Source: Prorocentrum cordatum
Taxonomy: Eukaryota > Sar > Dinophyceae > Prorocentrales > Prorocentraceae
DNA length: 64,000 nt
Assembly (NCBI GenBank): GCA_963575745.1
Contig: CAUYUJ010015726.1
Coordinates: 411,542 to 475,541, forward strand
Direction of reading: 5' to 3'
The translations under genes and the position numbers were made by a program. Under the pieces are notes generated by a model. It worked only from the letters and a program-made list of their open reading frames with translations. It searched no databases and had not been told where the DNA came from. Position 1 is the stretch's first letter, and each line of letters opens with the position of its first letter. This document shows positions 33,661-43,090 of the stretch, piece after piece.

Positions 33661-34625
33661 GATCCTGAGCAGGAGAGCAGGATAGCGGGGGAGAGTTGAG
33701 GAGGGTGGAAAAGCGGGAGAGCGGGAAAATGGGAGAGCGTGAGGGCGGGTGGGCGGGAGAGCGGGAGAGCAAATCCCTCATGCTCCCCTCGAGCATGCGG
33801 GATTCGTTTCATGGGGCCGCAGCCTCTCCCCTATGAAGCAAATCCCGCATGCTCCTGGGGAACATGCGGGATTCTCTTCATGAAGCAAATCCCGTATGCT
33901 CCGCTCCCTCGCTCTTTCGCTCTCTCAATCTCTCCCGCTCCCTGCCCCGGTCTCCCGCTCTCTCGATCCCTTGCCAACTTCTCCAGTCGCCGATTGGACG
34001 AAGAAATCTTTCCCGGTCGCCAATGAGCGGCGGGAGAGCGGGAGCGCGGGAGAGCGGGACAGCGGGAGAGCGGGGCAGCGGGGCAGCGGGGGAGCGGGAG
34101 AGCGGGAGAGCGGGAGAGCGGGAGAGCGGGAGAGCGGGGGGGCGGGGGAGCGGGGGAGCGGGGGAGCGGGAGAGCGGGAGAGCGGGAGAGCGGGAGAAGG
34201 AGAGCGGGAGAGGAGAGGGAGTGAGCGGGAGAGCGGGAGAGTGGGAGAGCGGGAGGGCGGGAGGTCAGGAGAGCGGGAGAGTGGGAGAGTGGGGGAGCGG
34301 GAGAGCGGGAGAGCGGGAAAGCGGGAGAACGAAAGAGCGGAGCATGTGGGATTTGCTACACAGCAGGGCGGCCGCGGCCCCATGAAGAGAACCTCGCATG
34401 CTTCCCAGGAGCACGCGGGATTTGCTTCATAAGAGAGAGGCCGCCATGAAACGAATCCCGCATGCTCCCCAGGAGCATGCGGGATTTGCTTCACAACTCT
34501 CCCGTTCTCCCACTCTCCCGCTCTCCCGCTCTCCCGCTCTCCCGCTCTCCCGCTCTCCCGCTCTCTCGCTCTCCCGTTCTCCCGCTCTCGTGCTCCTCAA
34601 CCCTCCCGCCTTCATGCTCCCTCGA
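33661..34625. repeat. GCGGGAGA octamer arrays in both orientations, with hairpins
   Basis: GCGGGAGA-type octamers read plus at 33690-33775 and 34027-34330, and reversed (TCTCCCGC) at 33905-33965 and 34500-34600. Between them lie copies of AATCCCGCATGCTCC and its inverse, for example at 33841-33873 (one mismatch) and 34454-34486 (perfect). ATGAAGCAAATCCC and GGGATTTGCTTCAT flank several copies. The block could fold into large cruciforms. It abuts the polymerase-like relic. Confidence 0.85.
34454..34486. repeat. Perfect 15-bp hairpin
   Basis: AATCCCGCATGCTCC, then CCA, then its exact reverse complement GGAGCATGCGGGATT. Imperfect relatives lie at 33841-33873 and near 33775-33810. Confidence 0.95.
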
Positions 34626-35561
34626 TAGTCTCCGAAAACAAAACTACGTGCAATTACATCCGAAAGATTAACAGACGAACGAGATGCCACAAAGAGGCGT
34701 GAAGTAGATCATAGGGGGGTGCGACCATATTTATGTATATATATACACAACGACAATTCCATGAATACGGATTACCTTGGCAATCGTACCGTGCTCATCA
34801 CCGTATGTTTTGATCAACGTTAAAAGCCTTCACCAGCCTCGGGGTATCCGCGAAATAATATTGCTATTTGGCCTGTTTATAAAAACGCGCCCCGGACCGT
34901 TGAGGCCGAAAGAATCTGCAAACCGCGCGTGCGCGGGAAAATTCAGCAAAACATTACTTAAATTAATTCAACACATGTCGGCGATGGTGCCTCCTAACAT
35001 GTACCTGGATTGAACTGGGATGACGCCGAGCACAGTTTCTGAATAACAATCCCCGGCGAACGTGGGAATGCAGCAGCGCCCGCAGGACATACATTACACA
35101 TTTTGCGCGGTGGCCCTCGCCGAACTATTCTGGCCGGAGAGCTGCGTGGTCGGCTGGCCCTTCCGATTGGAACGCACGCGCCATCTTTATTAACGGACAT
35201 CCGGAAAAAACAATAACCTATTTTTTTTTTGCTTAGGGCATGACGGGCGTCATGGCCCCTGCCCCCGCGCCCCCTATGACATAACGCTGTCCCTCCCGGA
35301 CGGGCACCACGAAAATGTAGGTGGCGATCTGCAACACATCTTTGTGTACATCACAATGCCCGCACACCACAACGCTTGCTTCAGCTTGTGCCACCACGCT
35401 TGCGGGCACTTCAACATCACCCTAATTCCCATTTGTGTCAAGGACTCCAGCTCATTGGCCGTCCGAGAACCAAGTGGACCGATTCAATCGACCATTCTGC
35501 GGTTTACGCTGAAATGCGCACGTGCGCTGTAACGCCAAGCCGCACGACAGGGGGTAAGAAG
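34626..35561. other. AT-richer stretch, no recognised gene
   Basis: Includes TATATATACAC near 34738. 35344-35460 has a short open frame with a Cys/His-rich start (PAHHNACFSLCHHACGHFN), but no family is evident. This side flanks the 3' end of LINE-1. Confidence 0.4.
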
Positions 35562-35713
35562 GATGAGGAGGAGGAGGAGGAGGAGGAGGAGGAGGAGGAT
35601 GATGATGAGGAGGAGGAGGAGGATGAGAAGGAGGAGGAGGAGGAGGAGAAGGAGGAGGAGGAGGAGGAGGGCGAGGAGGCGGAGGAGGAGAAGGAGGAGG
35701 AGGAGGAGGAGGA
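35562..35713. repeat. (GGA)n tract at the 3' end of LINE-1
   Basis: About 150 bp of GGA with GAT and GAA interruptions. Read on the minus strand it is (TCC)n directly following the LINE-1 3' UTR. A similar tract flanks the other end (43088-43217). Confidence 0.95.
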
Positions 35714-35819
35714 TTCAAGCTGGATTCAATCGGAGCAACAGCGTTGCGGGCCACAACGCCCCAGCCCACAGGGAGACCATTGGGGCAGTGGCATCAAAGG
35801 AGGACGGCGCCTTCGGGGA
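35714..35819 (-). other. LINE-1 3' UTR
   Basis: 106 nt between the ORF2 stop (TAA at 35822-35820) and the TCC tract. It begins CCCCGAAGGCGCCGTCC and ends ATTGAATCCAGCTTGAATCC. This should contain the RT recognition site for target-primed reverse transcription (family knowledge; not visible as a motif). Confidence 0.65.
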
Positions 35820-38800
35820 TTAGTGGGTTGGACCCGCGGGCGCATCCTGAGAGAGAGTGAGAGCAGGGCCAGGATCGCTAGACGATCCAGCTCCGCTCAC
35901 ACTCGGGCGCCCCTGTCGGGCGTCAAACTCACCACGAGCCTGCATCACCATCTTTACAGCCTTAGGGGGCCCGTCGCGACGAGGGTAGAGTCCCTTCCCC
36001 AGACGGGCCAAGTTTTCCAAGCCTTTCCGACTCGGGCGGCATTCAGAGATAAGATGACGGGGGTCCACAGTAGCGTAGGCCCCACAGGTGTGACAAAAGG
36101 TCAGGAAGAATTGGTCCGCTCGGCCGAGCGAGTGCGACGGATGGACTTCAACTCCCTGCAAATTCAAACCGATACCCTGGGTGATCCTCTGAGCCCTGGG
36201 AGGGGGAGGAGCCTCAGGAGGAGGAGGAAGGGGAGGCAAACAAGGGCTCGAGCTCAACTCCAGGAGCCTAGACTGGGGCACAGCCTGGAGGCACGCCTCG
36301 CAAACCCACACAGAGCCCCTCAGGTGGAGGCGGTGGGCGGAGGCAGCGAGAGCTCGAGCAACTCTAGACTTCGGTACCACTTTGATGGGCACCGATTCTC
36401 TCTCTGTCTTCGACGATCTGTCGGCGGCAGCAGCATCCTGGAGCGCACGACGGGCACGCCTCCTGATCATAGCAGCAGCAGAGTCGACCGCATCGGTCCG
36501 AGGAAGGTCCCCCACCAGCCCCCTCTCCCACGCCAACTCCGCCGCCCTCCCCGCCCAGATATCCGCAGCCATGTTACCCATGGCGGTGAGCATCTCTTCA
36601 CACTTAAAACTCGCTCTCTCATCCGTGTGGGATGGGGTCCACCGAACCATGAGCTGGCCAGGCCTGGATCTCCACAACTTCCTAGCACGCTCCCAGAGGT
36701 CCTCCTGGAGACGCGAGGCCCTGGGATTCTCAAGGATAAACTTCCAAGACCTGGCTATATTCTTGTGGTCGGTGACGAATTCAACATTACCTGGAACATT
36801 CTCGAGCATGAGACAAAACGCGAGCAGCTCGGCCCTCGGGACAGACTGTTTCAGCCCGAGGAGAGGGACCGCAATGCCAGCACGCTCCTGAAACTGGCCC
36901 TGCCCATCAGGCGCTAGGGCCACGATAGCAGCTCCACAACGGCGACGACGAGGATCGTCTGAGTGCTTCCCACCCGACCCGTCCCCGTACACCACCGTCC
37001 ACCCCCCCTCCTCACATTCGTGAAAAGCGCCTGGCAGCCTGAGCTCGAGCTCGGCCAGCAGCGCCTCGTCGAAGCGGGGCGTGGTCATGCAAGCAGTGGG
37101 CGCGCCGCGGAGCCAGAAAGTTGGCTGACTCTGATACTGCGCTGTCGCCGCAGGCAGCAGCGATGCGGTCTTGTCGTAGTCGTCGTGGTTGCCGTTGCAC
37201 TCGCAGGACCAAATCCTGTGGAACAGCGTCTCTGGATGCTTCTCGCACCGTGGGCATGTGGTCGACTCCAGCTTGTGCCCGCAGAGATGCCTCCGAGTGC
37301 GGGTCCACTGCCCTCCAGCCACGACCGTCAAATTCAATCCATGTTCATCATGCTGGCCACGGGCCTGGTGACGCTTGAGCTCCCTCATGATATGGAAGAA
37401 GTCACCGCCACCCGCCAGGCCCTCGCCATTGTCATGCTTACTTGCCTCTAACCACAGCGCCGAGCGGATGTCACCGATGAGGTCGTCGATCAGCTCCGTC
37501 GTAGAGCCGAAGTTCTCGAACGCCTCGTCGCCGCTCGACGGGGTGTGCCACTCATCAACTCCAGCACTAGTCGGGCGAGTCCAGACCGTCGCAGTCTTAG
37601 GATCCCACCCCACATCCATCAATGTAGCAATAACTGCTGAAATCGGGCCTCTGACAATGCTCCAGCGCCGCCTCTCCGCCTTCGCAAGGCGGCCCCGAAT
37701 CGACGGCCACGCGAGCCTGAGTCGCCGATGTAGCTGCGGCTGAGCCTGCCAGAAGCTGAGCCATTCCAGAACCAACTGCCTTCGTATCTCCACCGCAGGG
37801 TCCTTCAAACCGAAAGAAGCCGCCAGCGTGCTGGTCAAGCAGCGCCCACCCTGGCCACCAGTGACGGCAGCAGCAGCTTGGCGCCGCAATGCCAGCAGGG
37901 CCGACGGGGGGGTGCCATGAACTTGGTGCCCATAAGTAGACTGCGGGCACGCACCAATCGCCCACAAGCAGCGGGCCTCTCGGCCAAGTGCAGCCATACG
38001 TCTGAGCCTCTTGATGCGCCCAGCTCGTCGCTGCGCCTTGACTCGCCTCGAGGTGGCCTTGGCGCAAACTCTGCACCTGGCGGCCGCAACGTCGACGCCG
38101 AGGTCGACGCCCTGCAATACTGGCCTCACTGGAACTCCTCTCGCACGCAACCTCTGCGCCGACTTCTTGGCCAGGGAGGCCGACGAGCCAAGAATCACAG
38201 ACTTGGAGGAGACCACCAAACGATGCTGCTTCAACCCTCGAGCCAAGGACGTGCCCACAACATCCATAGCAGGTAATGCAGCTTCCGCAGAGCCTTCGCA
38301 CCGTCCCACCGTATCGTCAATGAACGTCCACAGTGACGCCGACGGGGCCTCCTGATGCACCCTCTCCAGGATGGGGTAGAGAGCCAGCTTGGAGAAGGGG
38401 ACCCCATGGGGCGATCCAGCCACAATGCTGCGGGTAGGGAAGATCGCCTCGCTGAGCCAGCCGCGCTCGCGCAGGTAGCGCGGGTGGAGGTAGACCTGCA
38501 CCTCGAGGCCCATGACCGTCGGGCTGAAGCCGAAGTCCAGGCCAATCTGGAGGAGGCCCACCAGCGAGACGCTGTCGTAGAACTTCTCGATGTCCAGGAG
38601 GAGGACCAGGAAGCTGATCTGCTGCTCCTGGGCCGCCTCGTCGAGCGTCGCCCTCAAGAGGGCAGCGCGCAAGGCTGAAGAGCCACGCACTGCTGTGTCC
38701 CAGAACGCAGCACGCGCAGGGCACCATTGCGACGTGAAGGTCTGGCGAGCACGCGACCACAGCTTGACAGGCAACGGCGCCATGCCCAGCACGCGATCTC

Positions 38801-41720
38801 CTTCTCCCGACGGCTTCGGGGCAAGGGCAGAAAGAGTGGCCGCCAACTGCAACGGCCATGCCTGGGCTGCCTCACATCGCTGGAAAAGGCCCCTGAGCTC
38901 CTCAAGGGCCTGGGTCGGCAGGCGGCCCAGGTCGCCAGCACCAAGCCCATCAACTCCACGAGCCTTCTTGTTGCCCGTGACTCGGATAGCAGCCTGGAGC
39001 TGCTCGCAATGCAGCGGGGGGATGTCCTCCTCAGCTGCTTTGTGTCGTATTGCGCTCAGTGCTTGAATGATACTAGCTGGGGTATCCACTGCATCGCTCC
39101 AAATCTTGCCCCACTTCGTCGACTTGTTGGCCATGATCGTGATGGGGTCAGCCACCGCATTGGCGGCAAAGGAACTGGGAGTGGTCACCACCGTGGCATC
39201 CTCAGGCCGAGGGGCGACGGGGTCACGAACGTGTCGGTGGAGGGCGCCAGGGGAAGTGCGCCACATGCGACGGACCCAGTCGGCGTAGGCCTTGCGAGCC
39301 TTGCCGATGCCCCTCGCCACCTCACAAGCTGCCACCGCCTCGACTGCCACCACGACCTGACACAATCCCTCAACCATCTGGTCGCTGGTAAGACTGTGAA
39401 CCCCTTCGTGTAGGGAGACAATATGATCAAGAGCCGTCTTGGCTCTGTCTTGTAAGTCAGGTCGCTGATCCAAATGGTACTGTCGCAGATGCTGAACTCG
39501 ACCAGCAGCACTGGCCAACGCACTACACATCTGCTCCTCATCCTTGTCATGGAGGAATATGGCCAAGGTCCTCCTGCAGAGTGTGTCCATAACCGACCAA
39601 TGTTCAGCGCCATCATATTTCCAATGGCCTCGACCAGGCGACGAGACCGACTTCTTCCAAGTGACTGCAAACCCTCGGGCTCTGCCAATGAAAGGCGCAC
39701 GCTCCTGGGCCGTGAGGTTCGGGTCAAGGATGGACTGCTCAACCTGGTGAACCCACTTGCCATAGTCTTGGGATAGCTGGTCGTTCCCCTCGAGGGCCCA
39801 CGAGACGATAGGAGACTCGCCAATCATGCGCATCTCCGCCGTGAAGGTGTACTTCGGGCAACTGTCCCCATCCGCTCCAGAGGGCGAGTTAGAGTTCCAT
39901 CGATCCAGGCTGACTTCAGAGACATCGCCAGTCAAACCTTGAGGATCAAGGGGCTGATGGAGCTCGTGAAACGCATCTTGATGATCTGGAGGCAAGGCCT
40001 CCTTGCGCCTCTGGAGGGCTGCTTGCTTGCGCTGGTAGGTCTTGCTCTGCGGGTCGGGGGCCGTCGGTGGCCGATCCACAGCAGGGGGCGGCCGCGGCAA
40101 GACCAAAGCGCGGTGCCACCATGCCGTCGACGTGCCCTGTATCTCAACATGGAGGCCACAGTGGACCTTCCAAGGAACGGTAAGGACGCCCTTGACCGAG
40201 ACTAAGTCTGCCACCGACACTGACGCCACCGCATAGTCAATGAGCGACCCCGTACCCTTGTCACAGGTGACACGGACATCTGGGAGGACGATTGTGCCTC
40301 CCACATCCTTGAGGAACGAGTTGCGCTCCAGGGCCGTCGGGGTCAGGTTCCAATCTGCAACAATGATCCACGGGTCAGATACTGATGCCAAAAAGGCTCG
40401 CAGAGAAGCCCACCTATCATGATTGAGGCCTCCGAAACCGTGCTTGGGCAAGAAGTAGGCCGCGATAACAATGAGGTTGCCTGCGCGCAGATGCCAGACA
40501 GTTGGCACCCAGCCTCGGCAGGGATCCTTCAGGCGCTCCTTGGTCATCAGGGCCCTCTGCCGATCGAAGGACGTGGTAGCAAGATGGGACCGCGCCAGAA
40601 CCCACTCACCTCCACTCGCGCCCTCCGCAGACCGACCCGTGCCCACCGCAGCGCAAGCCGATAACTTCCAACCATCAACGTCCAGACTGGCACGATACTG
40701 AATGAGCTTCGCCTCGGTGACGTGAGTCTCCGCAAACGCCATCATGCCATACCTACTCTTATGCTCCACCACAAACTTGTGGATGCGGGGCCCCCATCCT
40801 GTGACATTCGCAAAGAAAGACGCACCAGCACGGTGAGGTGCCTCCGTCTGGGCCGTAGACAGCACGGGCTGGCAGAGGGGGGTCCGTTCCTCACGAGCCG
40901 ACCGTGTAACTGCTGACGCCACGCAGCTCGCTCGTGTCTCCATCCCCGAAGAGCGGGCCAGATGGGGGCTGCCACCCCCCGTAGTAGACTGGGACGCCAC
41001 CATCGGAGCTGACGATGCCACGCAGCTCGCTCGTGTCCCCATCCCCGTAGAGCGGGCCAGATGGGGATTGCAAGACACCGAAATAGATGACGCCAACTCC
41101 AATGTCTCTCGCGCCTCCATCCCCGAGGAGCGGGCCAGATGGAGGGTGCCTGTAATCGGAGCCGACGGAGCCAACTCCACTGGAGCTGAAGATGCCACGC
41201 AGCTCGGACGTGCCTCCATCCCCGAAGAGCGGGCCAGATGGAGGATGCCTGGTCTCGAGGTCGGAGGGGCCAACCTCGACGGAGCTGACGATGCCTCGCA
41301 ACTCGCTCGTGTCCCCACCCCCGTAGAGCGGGCCAGATGGGGGCTGCCTGACAACGAAGTCGGAGACGAAAGCTCCGCTGTCGCTGAAGATGCCACGCGG
41401 CTCGCACGTGCCTCCACCCCCGAAGAACGGGCCAGATGGAAGATGCCTGGACTCGAGGTCGACGGAGTCGGCCTCCACGGAGCTGACGATGCCTCGTACC
41501 TCGCTCGTGCCCCCTTCCCCGAAGAGCGGGCCAGCTGGGGGCTGACTGAGACCGAGGTCGAAGATGCCAGCTCCGATGTCACTGATGCCACGCAGCTCCC
41601 TCCTGTCGACGAAGGGCGGGCCAGGTGACTGCCTGCATGCGCGCCTTGCATAGAGCTGGGCACAGAAGAATGATATTGCTCCAGATCCTCTCCAAAGCAA
41701 TCGTCGTCGCTGAACTGCAT
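35820..41720 (-). CDS. LINE-1 ORF2: endonuclease, reverse transcriptase, RNase H polyprotein
   Basis: 1966 aa from the ATG at 41720, the first Met after the ORF1 stop. An alternative ATG at 41810 overlaps ORF1, and the open frame runs back to 42821 only because ORF1 lies in another frame. Residues about 27-280: eight ~33-aa repeats (HLARSSGM..RASCVASSAP). About 300-525: AP-type endonuclease with AETHV, VADWNLTP (near 455) and SLIDYAV. RT at about 870-1250 with LLDIEKFYD (near 1043), GSPHGVPFS and FIDDTVG (1133-1136, the F-x-D-D active site). C/H cluster at about 1480-1510 (HLCGHKLESTTCPRC). RNase H with VVYGDGSGG (Asp near 1580), PRAELLAF (Glu), VTDHKN (Asp) and MAADIW (Asp near 1718). C-terminal Cys/His motif (FCHTCGAYATVDPRH) near 1880. 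The protein nicks the target, primes cDNA on the nick and removes RNA. All key residues look intact. Translation may be by reinitiation or a +1 shift. Confidence 0.9.
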   Translation of the reverse strand: MQFSDDDCFGEDLEQYHSSVPSSMQGAHAGSHLARPSSTGGSCVASVTSELASSTSVSVSPQLARSSGKGARARYEASSAPWRPTPSTSSPGIFHLARSSGVEARASRVASSATAELSSPTSLSGSPHLARSTGVGTRASCEASSAPSRLAPPTSRPGILHLARSSGMEARPSCVASSAPVELAPSAPITGTLHLARSSGMEARETLELASSISVSCNPHLARSTGMGTRASCVASSAPMVASQSTTGGGSPHLARSSGMETRASCVASAVTRSAREERTPLCQPVLSTAQTEAPHRAGASFFANVTGWGPRIHKFVVEHKSRYGMMAFAETHVTEAKLIQYRASLDVDGWKLSACAAVGTGRSAEGASGGEWVLARSHLATTSFDRQRALMTKERLKDPCRGWVPTVWHLRAGNLIVIAAYFLPKHGFGGLNHDRWASLRAFLASVSDPWIIVADWNLTPTALERNSFLKDVGGTIVLPDVRVTCDKGTGSLIDYAVASVSVADLVSVKGVLTVPWKVHCGLHVEIQGTSTAWWHRALVLPRPPPAVDRPPTAPDPQSKTYQRKQAALQRRKEALPPDHQDAFHELHQPLDPQGLTGDVSEVSLDRWNSNSPSGADGDSCPKYTFTAEMRMIGESPIVSWALEGNDQLSQDYGKWVHQVEQSILDPNLTAQERAPFIGRARGFAVTWKKSVSSPGRGHWKYDGAEHWSVMDTLCRRTLAIFLHDKDEEQMCSALASAAGRVQHLRQYHLDQRPDLQDRAKTALDHIVSLHEGVHSLTSDQMVEGLCQVVVAVEAVAACEVARGIGKARKAYADWVRRMWRTSPGALHRHVRDPVAPRPEDATVVTTPSSFAANAVADPITIMANKSTKWGKIWSDAVDTPASIIQALSAIRHKAAEEDIPPLHCEQLQAAIRVTGNKKARGVDGLGAGDLGRLPTQALEELRGLFQRCEAAQAWPLQLAATLSALAPKPSGEGDRVLGMAPLPVKLWSRARQTFTSQWCPARAAFWDTAVRGSSALRAALLRATLDEAAQEQQISFLVLLLDIEKFYDSVSLVGLLQIGLDFGFSPTVMGLEVQVYLHPRYLRERGWLSEAIFPTRSIVAGSPHGVPFSKLALYPILERVHQEAPSASLWTFIDDTVGRCEGSAEAALPAMDVVGTSLARGLKQHRLVVSSKSVILGSSASLAKKSAQRLRARGVPVRPVLQGVDLGVDVAAARCRVCAKATSRRVKAQRRAGRIKRLRRMAALGREARCLWAIGACPQSTYGHQVHGTPPSALLALRRQAAAAVTGGQGGRCLTSTLAASFGLKDPAVEIRRQLVLEWLSFWQAQPQLHRRLRLAWPSIRGRLAKAERRRWSIVRGPISAVIATLMDVGWDPKTATVWTRPTSAGVDEWHTPSSGDEAFENFGSTTELIDDLIGDIRSALWLEASKHDNGEGLAGGGDFFHIMRELKRHQARGQHDEHGLNLTVVAGGQWTRTRRHLCGHKLESTTCPRCEKHPETLFHRIWSCECNGNHDDYDKTASLLPAATAQYQSQPTFWLRGAPTACMTTPRFDEALLAELELRLPGAFHECEEGGWTVVYGDGSGGKHSDDPRRRRCGAAIVALAPDGQGQFQERAGIAVPLLGLKQSVPRAELLAFCLMLENVPGNVEFVTDHKNIARSWKFILENPRASRLQEDLWERARKLWRSRPGQLMVRWTPSHTDERASFKCEEMLTAMGNMAADIWAGRAAELAWERGLVGDLPRTDAVDSAAAMIRRRARRALQDAAAADRSSKTERESVPIKVVPKSRVARALAASAHRLHLRGSVWVCEACLQAVPQSRLLELSSSPCLPPLPPPPEAPPPPRAQRITQGIGLNLQGVEVHPSHSLGRADQFFLTFCHTCGAYATVDPRHLISECRPSRKGLENLARLGKGLYPRRDGPPKAVKMVMQARGEFDARQGRPSVSGAGSSSDPGPALTLSQDAPAGPTH
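40880..41640 (-). repeat. 99-bp in-frame minisatellite within ORF2
   Basis: GAGCGGGCCAGATGG recurs every ~99 bp (or a multiple) from about 40950 to 41625. 99 is divisible by three, so each unit adds 33 residues without breaking the frame. It separates the start of ORF2 from the endonuclease domain and probably acts as a flexible linker. Confidence 0.9.
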
Positions 41721-41760
41721 GTCCTGGAGGGGGTCGATATCCACATCATCCAGTGTGGTG

Positions 41761-43068
41761 CTACCCCCTCTTCGGAGGAGGGGCCTTGGCGCGAGGTGGA
41801 GGCCGACCATCACCGCCGCCGCCAGGGCCAGGAGGGGCAGCTGCCACGCCGACATCCACAGGGGACCTCGCGACAGGGCTCGCCTTCGCAGCAGACTGCT
41901 CGAGTCGTTCACGTGCTGCCTTGACCTTGAAGGCACGGGCCTTGGCCTCAACGTCAGGCGGGGCTGCTGGGGCTGCTGCCGCGGCCGCCGCCTTGGCTCC
42001 CTCGGTGCCAGTTGCGGTGCCCACCTCGGCGCCGTCTTCAGCCTTCGTGGCTGGGCCCTGCGAACCCTCAGAGTCGACTGCCGACGCCGTCGCCTCTGGG
42101 CCAGACGCCACCCCCACCGCGCGCCGCCGCTTGAGGGGCGCCTGCGCTGCAGCCAGCTTGACCCCCTCGAGGTCCGTCTGGACGGCGTGGATGACGGCCG
42201 CGGCCTGGTCCTTGGCCTCATCCATGGCCGTGAGGGCCGTCTGCAGCTTGTCCTTGGCCTCTCCATCCTCGTACTCCTCAATCGAAATACTCTTGAGCTT
42301 ATCTTCATACGCTGCCAAGAAATCGGGCACAGACTCGGGCTTGACCTCAGAAGCCGTCTGGGCACGAACATTGTTGTAGGCCAGGACCGCGGCCTCGTGG
42401 GCCTCCTCAGCGTCCACGAGCTCCCCCATGGCCTGATCGTAGTCCTGGCGCGCCTGCTTGAGGCGCGTCTCCAAGTTGGAAATCTCCGAGAGGAAGTTGT
42501 GGGCGTTGGTGGCCGCCTGCTTCGCCTTGGCCTCCGTCGACTGGAGCTGCTCCAAGGGTGTGCGCGACCTCGGCAACGCGGGCGTCTCGACTGCCTGCTT
42601 GATGGCGAGAACTGAAGCCGTAACCGATGCATCTTGCTGCACAAGGGCCTCAAGCTGGTTGATGAGCTTCGCCTTACCCCAGGGGCTGAAGATCGCAGGA
42701 GATGAAGCGGCAGGCACTGCTGGCCCAGGCCCCTTCGGCAATCCTCCCTTGGGCTTGTCTTTCTTCTTCTTCGGAGAGTAGAGCTGCTGCGCCTGTCCAC
42801 ACACCGAGCAAGCTCCGCCATTCTTGATGATACGCCAGTTCCAATCCCACTGCTTGCCAGCGCGGCAGGACGGGGTCGGGCACATGGTGTAGCTCGTGCG
42901 AGGTTGCTGCGGCGCCATGGCAGGGCGCTGATGTGAAAGAGAAGGGGCTTGTACCGTCGCGCTGCTAGCGACGGGATCGGAATCCCCTGAAATCACTGTC
43001 GGGCTGAGCAGCCCTGGCACTGGCCGCGGACTAGCGGTATCCACGTGTTCCCCTGTGGAACAAACCAT
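41761..43068 (-). CDS. LINE-1 ORF1: zinc-binding and coiled-coil protein
   Basis: 435 aa. It starts at the ATG that directly follows the spliced leader (43068) and ends at TAG 41763-41761. Residues 63-90 contain CX4C (CPTPSC) and CX2C (CSVC), a likely zinc ribbon. The lysine-rich KKKKDKPK follows at about 100-107. Residues about 165-310 are Ala/Glu/Gln/Lys-rich and heptad-like (NFLSEISNLETRLKQARQ), a probable coiled coil. The C-terminus is Ala/Pro/Gly-rich. Non-LTR ORF1 proteins usually bind element RNA and multimerise, which fits, although I see no RRM. ORF2 begins about 40 nt downstream in another frame. Confidence 0.8.
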   Translation of the reverse strand: MVCSTGEHVDTASPRPVPGLLSPTVISGDSDPVASSATVQAPSLSHQRPAMAPQQPRTSYTMCPTPSCRAGKQWDWNWRIIKNGGACSVCGQAQQLYSPKKKKDKPKGGLPKGPGPAVPAASSPAIFSPWGKAKLINQLEALVQQDASVTASVLAIKQAVETPALPRSRTPLEQLQSTEAKAKQAATNAHNFLSEISNLETRLKQARQDYDQAMGELVDAEEAHEAAVLAYNNVRAQTASEVKPESVPDFLAAYEDKLKSISIEEYEDGEAKDKLQTALTAMDEAKDQAAAVIHAVQTDLEGVKLAAAQAPLKRRRAVGVASGPEATASAVDSEGSQGPATKAEDGAEVGTATGTEGAKAAAAAAAPAAPPDVEAKARAFKVKAARERLEQSAAKASPVARSPVDVGVAAAPPGPGGGGDGRPPPRAKAPPPKRG

Positions 43069-43090
43069 CTTGAGCCAAAATGGCTACGGA
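43069..43090 (-). other. Dinoflagellate spliced leader, full 22 nt, fused to the ORF1 start codon
   Basis: Read on the minus strand it starts TCCGTAGCC, continues ATTTTGGCTCAAG and is followed at once by ATGG. It matches all 22 positions of the conserved dinoflagellate leader (first base T, allowed as D). In the cell this sequence is added to pre-mRNA by trans-splicing and is not normally encoded next to genes, so its presence here marks a reverse-transcribed mature mRNA. The 5' UTR of that mRNA was the leader alone. Confidence 0.97.

Larger units (their letters stand above)
35714..43090 (-). mobile_element. LINE-1: full-length, apparently intact non-LTR retrotransposon carrying a spliced leader
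   Basis: A 7.4-kb minus-strand element. In order: 22-nt spliced leader, ORF1, ORF2 and a ~106-nt 3' UTR, then a (TCC)n tract. There is no poly(A). Both ORFs are open and catalytic residues are present, so insertion is probably recent. The leader joined to the start codon means the inserted template was a mature trans-spliced mRNA. GGA/TCC tracts on both sides suggest insertion into a microsatellite, with target duplications hidden in the repeat, or a tract generated by the element. The promoter is not carried unless it lies inside the element. Confidence 0.9.

Noticed and set aside
34454-34486. Rho-independent terminator
   Set aside because: The hairpin lacks a following T run, occurs in several copies inside a repeat block, and the genome is eukaryotic.
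35000-35200. tRNA or 5S-like gene
   Set aside because: A GGATTGAACTGGGATG word recalls a tRNA 3' half, but no matching acceptor, anticodon or D-arm could be laid out.
35376-36917. 513-aa plus-strand open frame
   Set aside because: It starts before the GGA microsatellite, encodes poly-Glu through it and then runs antisense to LINE-1 ORF2. The minus frame has all the domain motifs.
41721-42821. N-terminal 367 residues of the 2333-aa ORF2 frame
   Set aside because: Almost all of this stretch lies over ORF1 in another frame, is Arg/Ser/Pro-rich and has no domain. I start ORF2 at 41720 and mention the +1-shift alternative.
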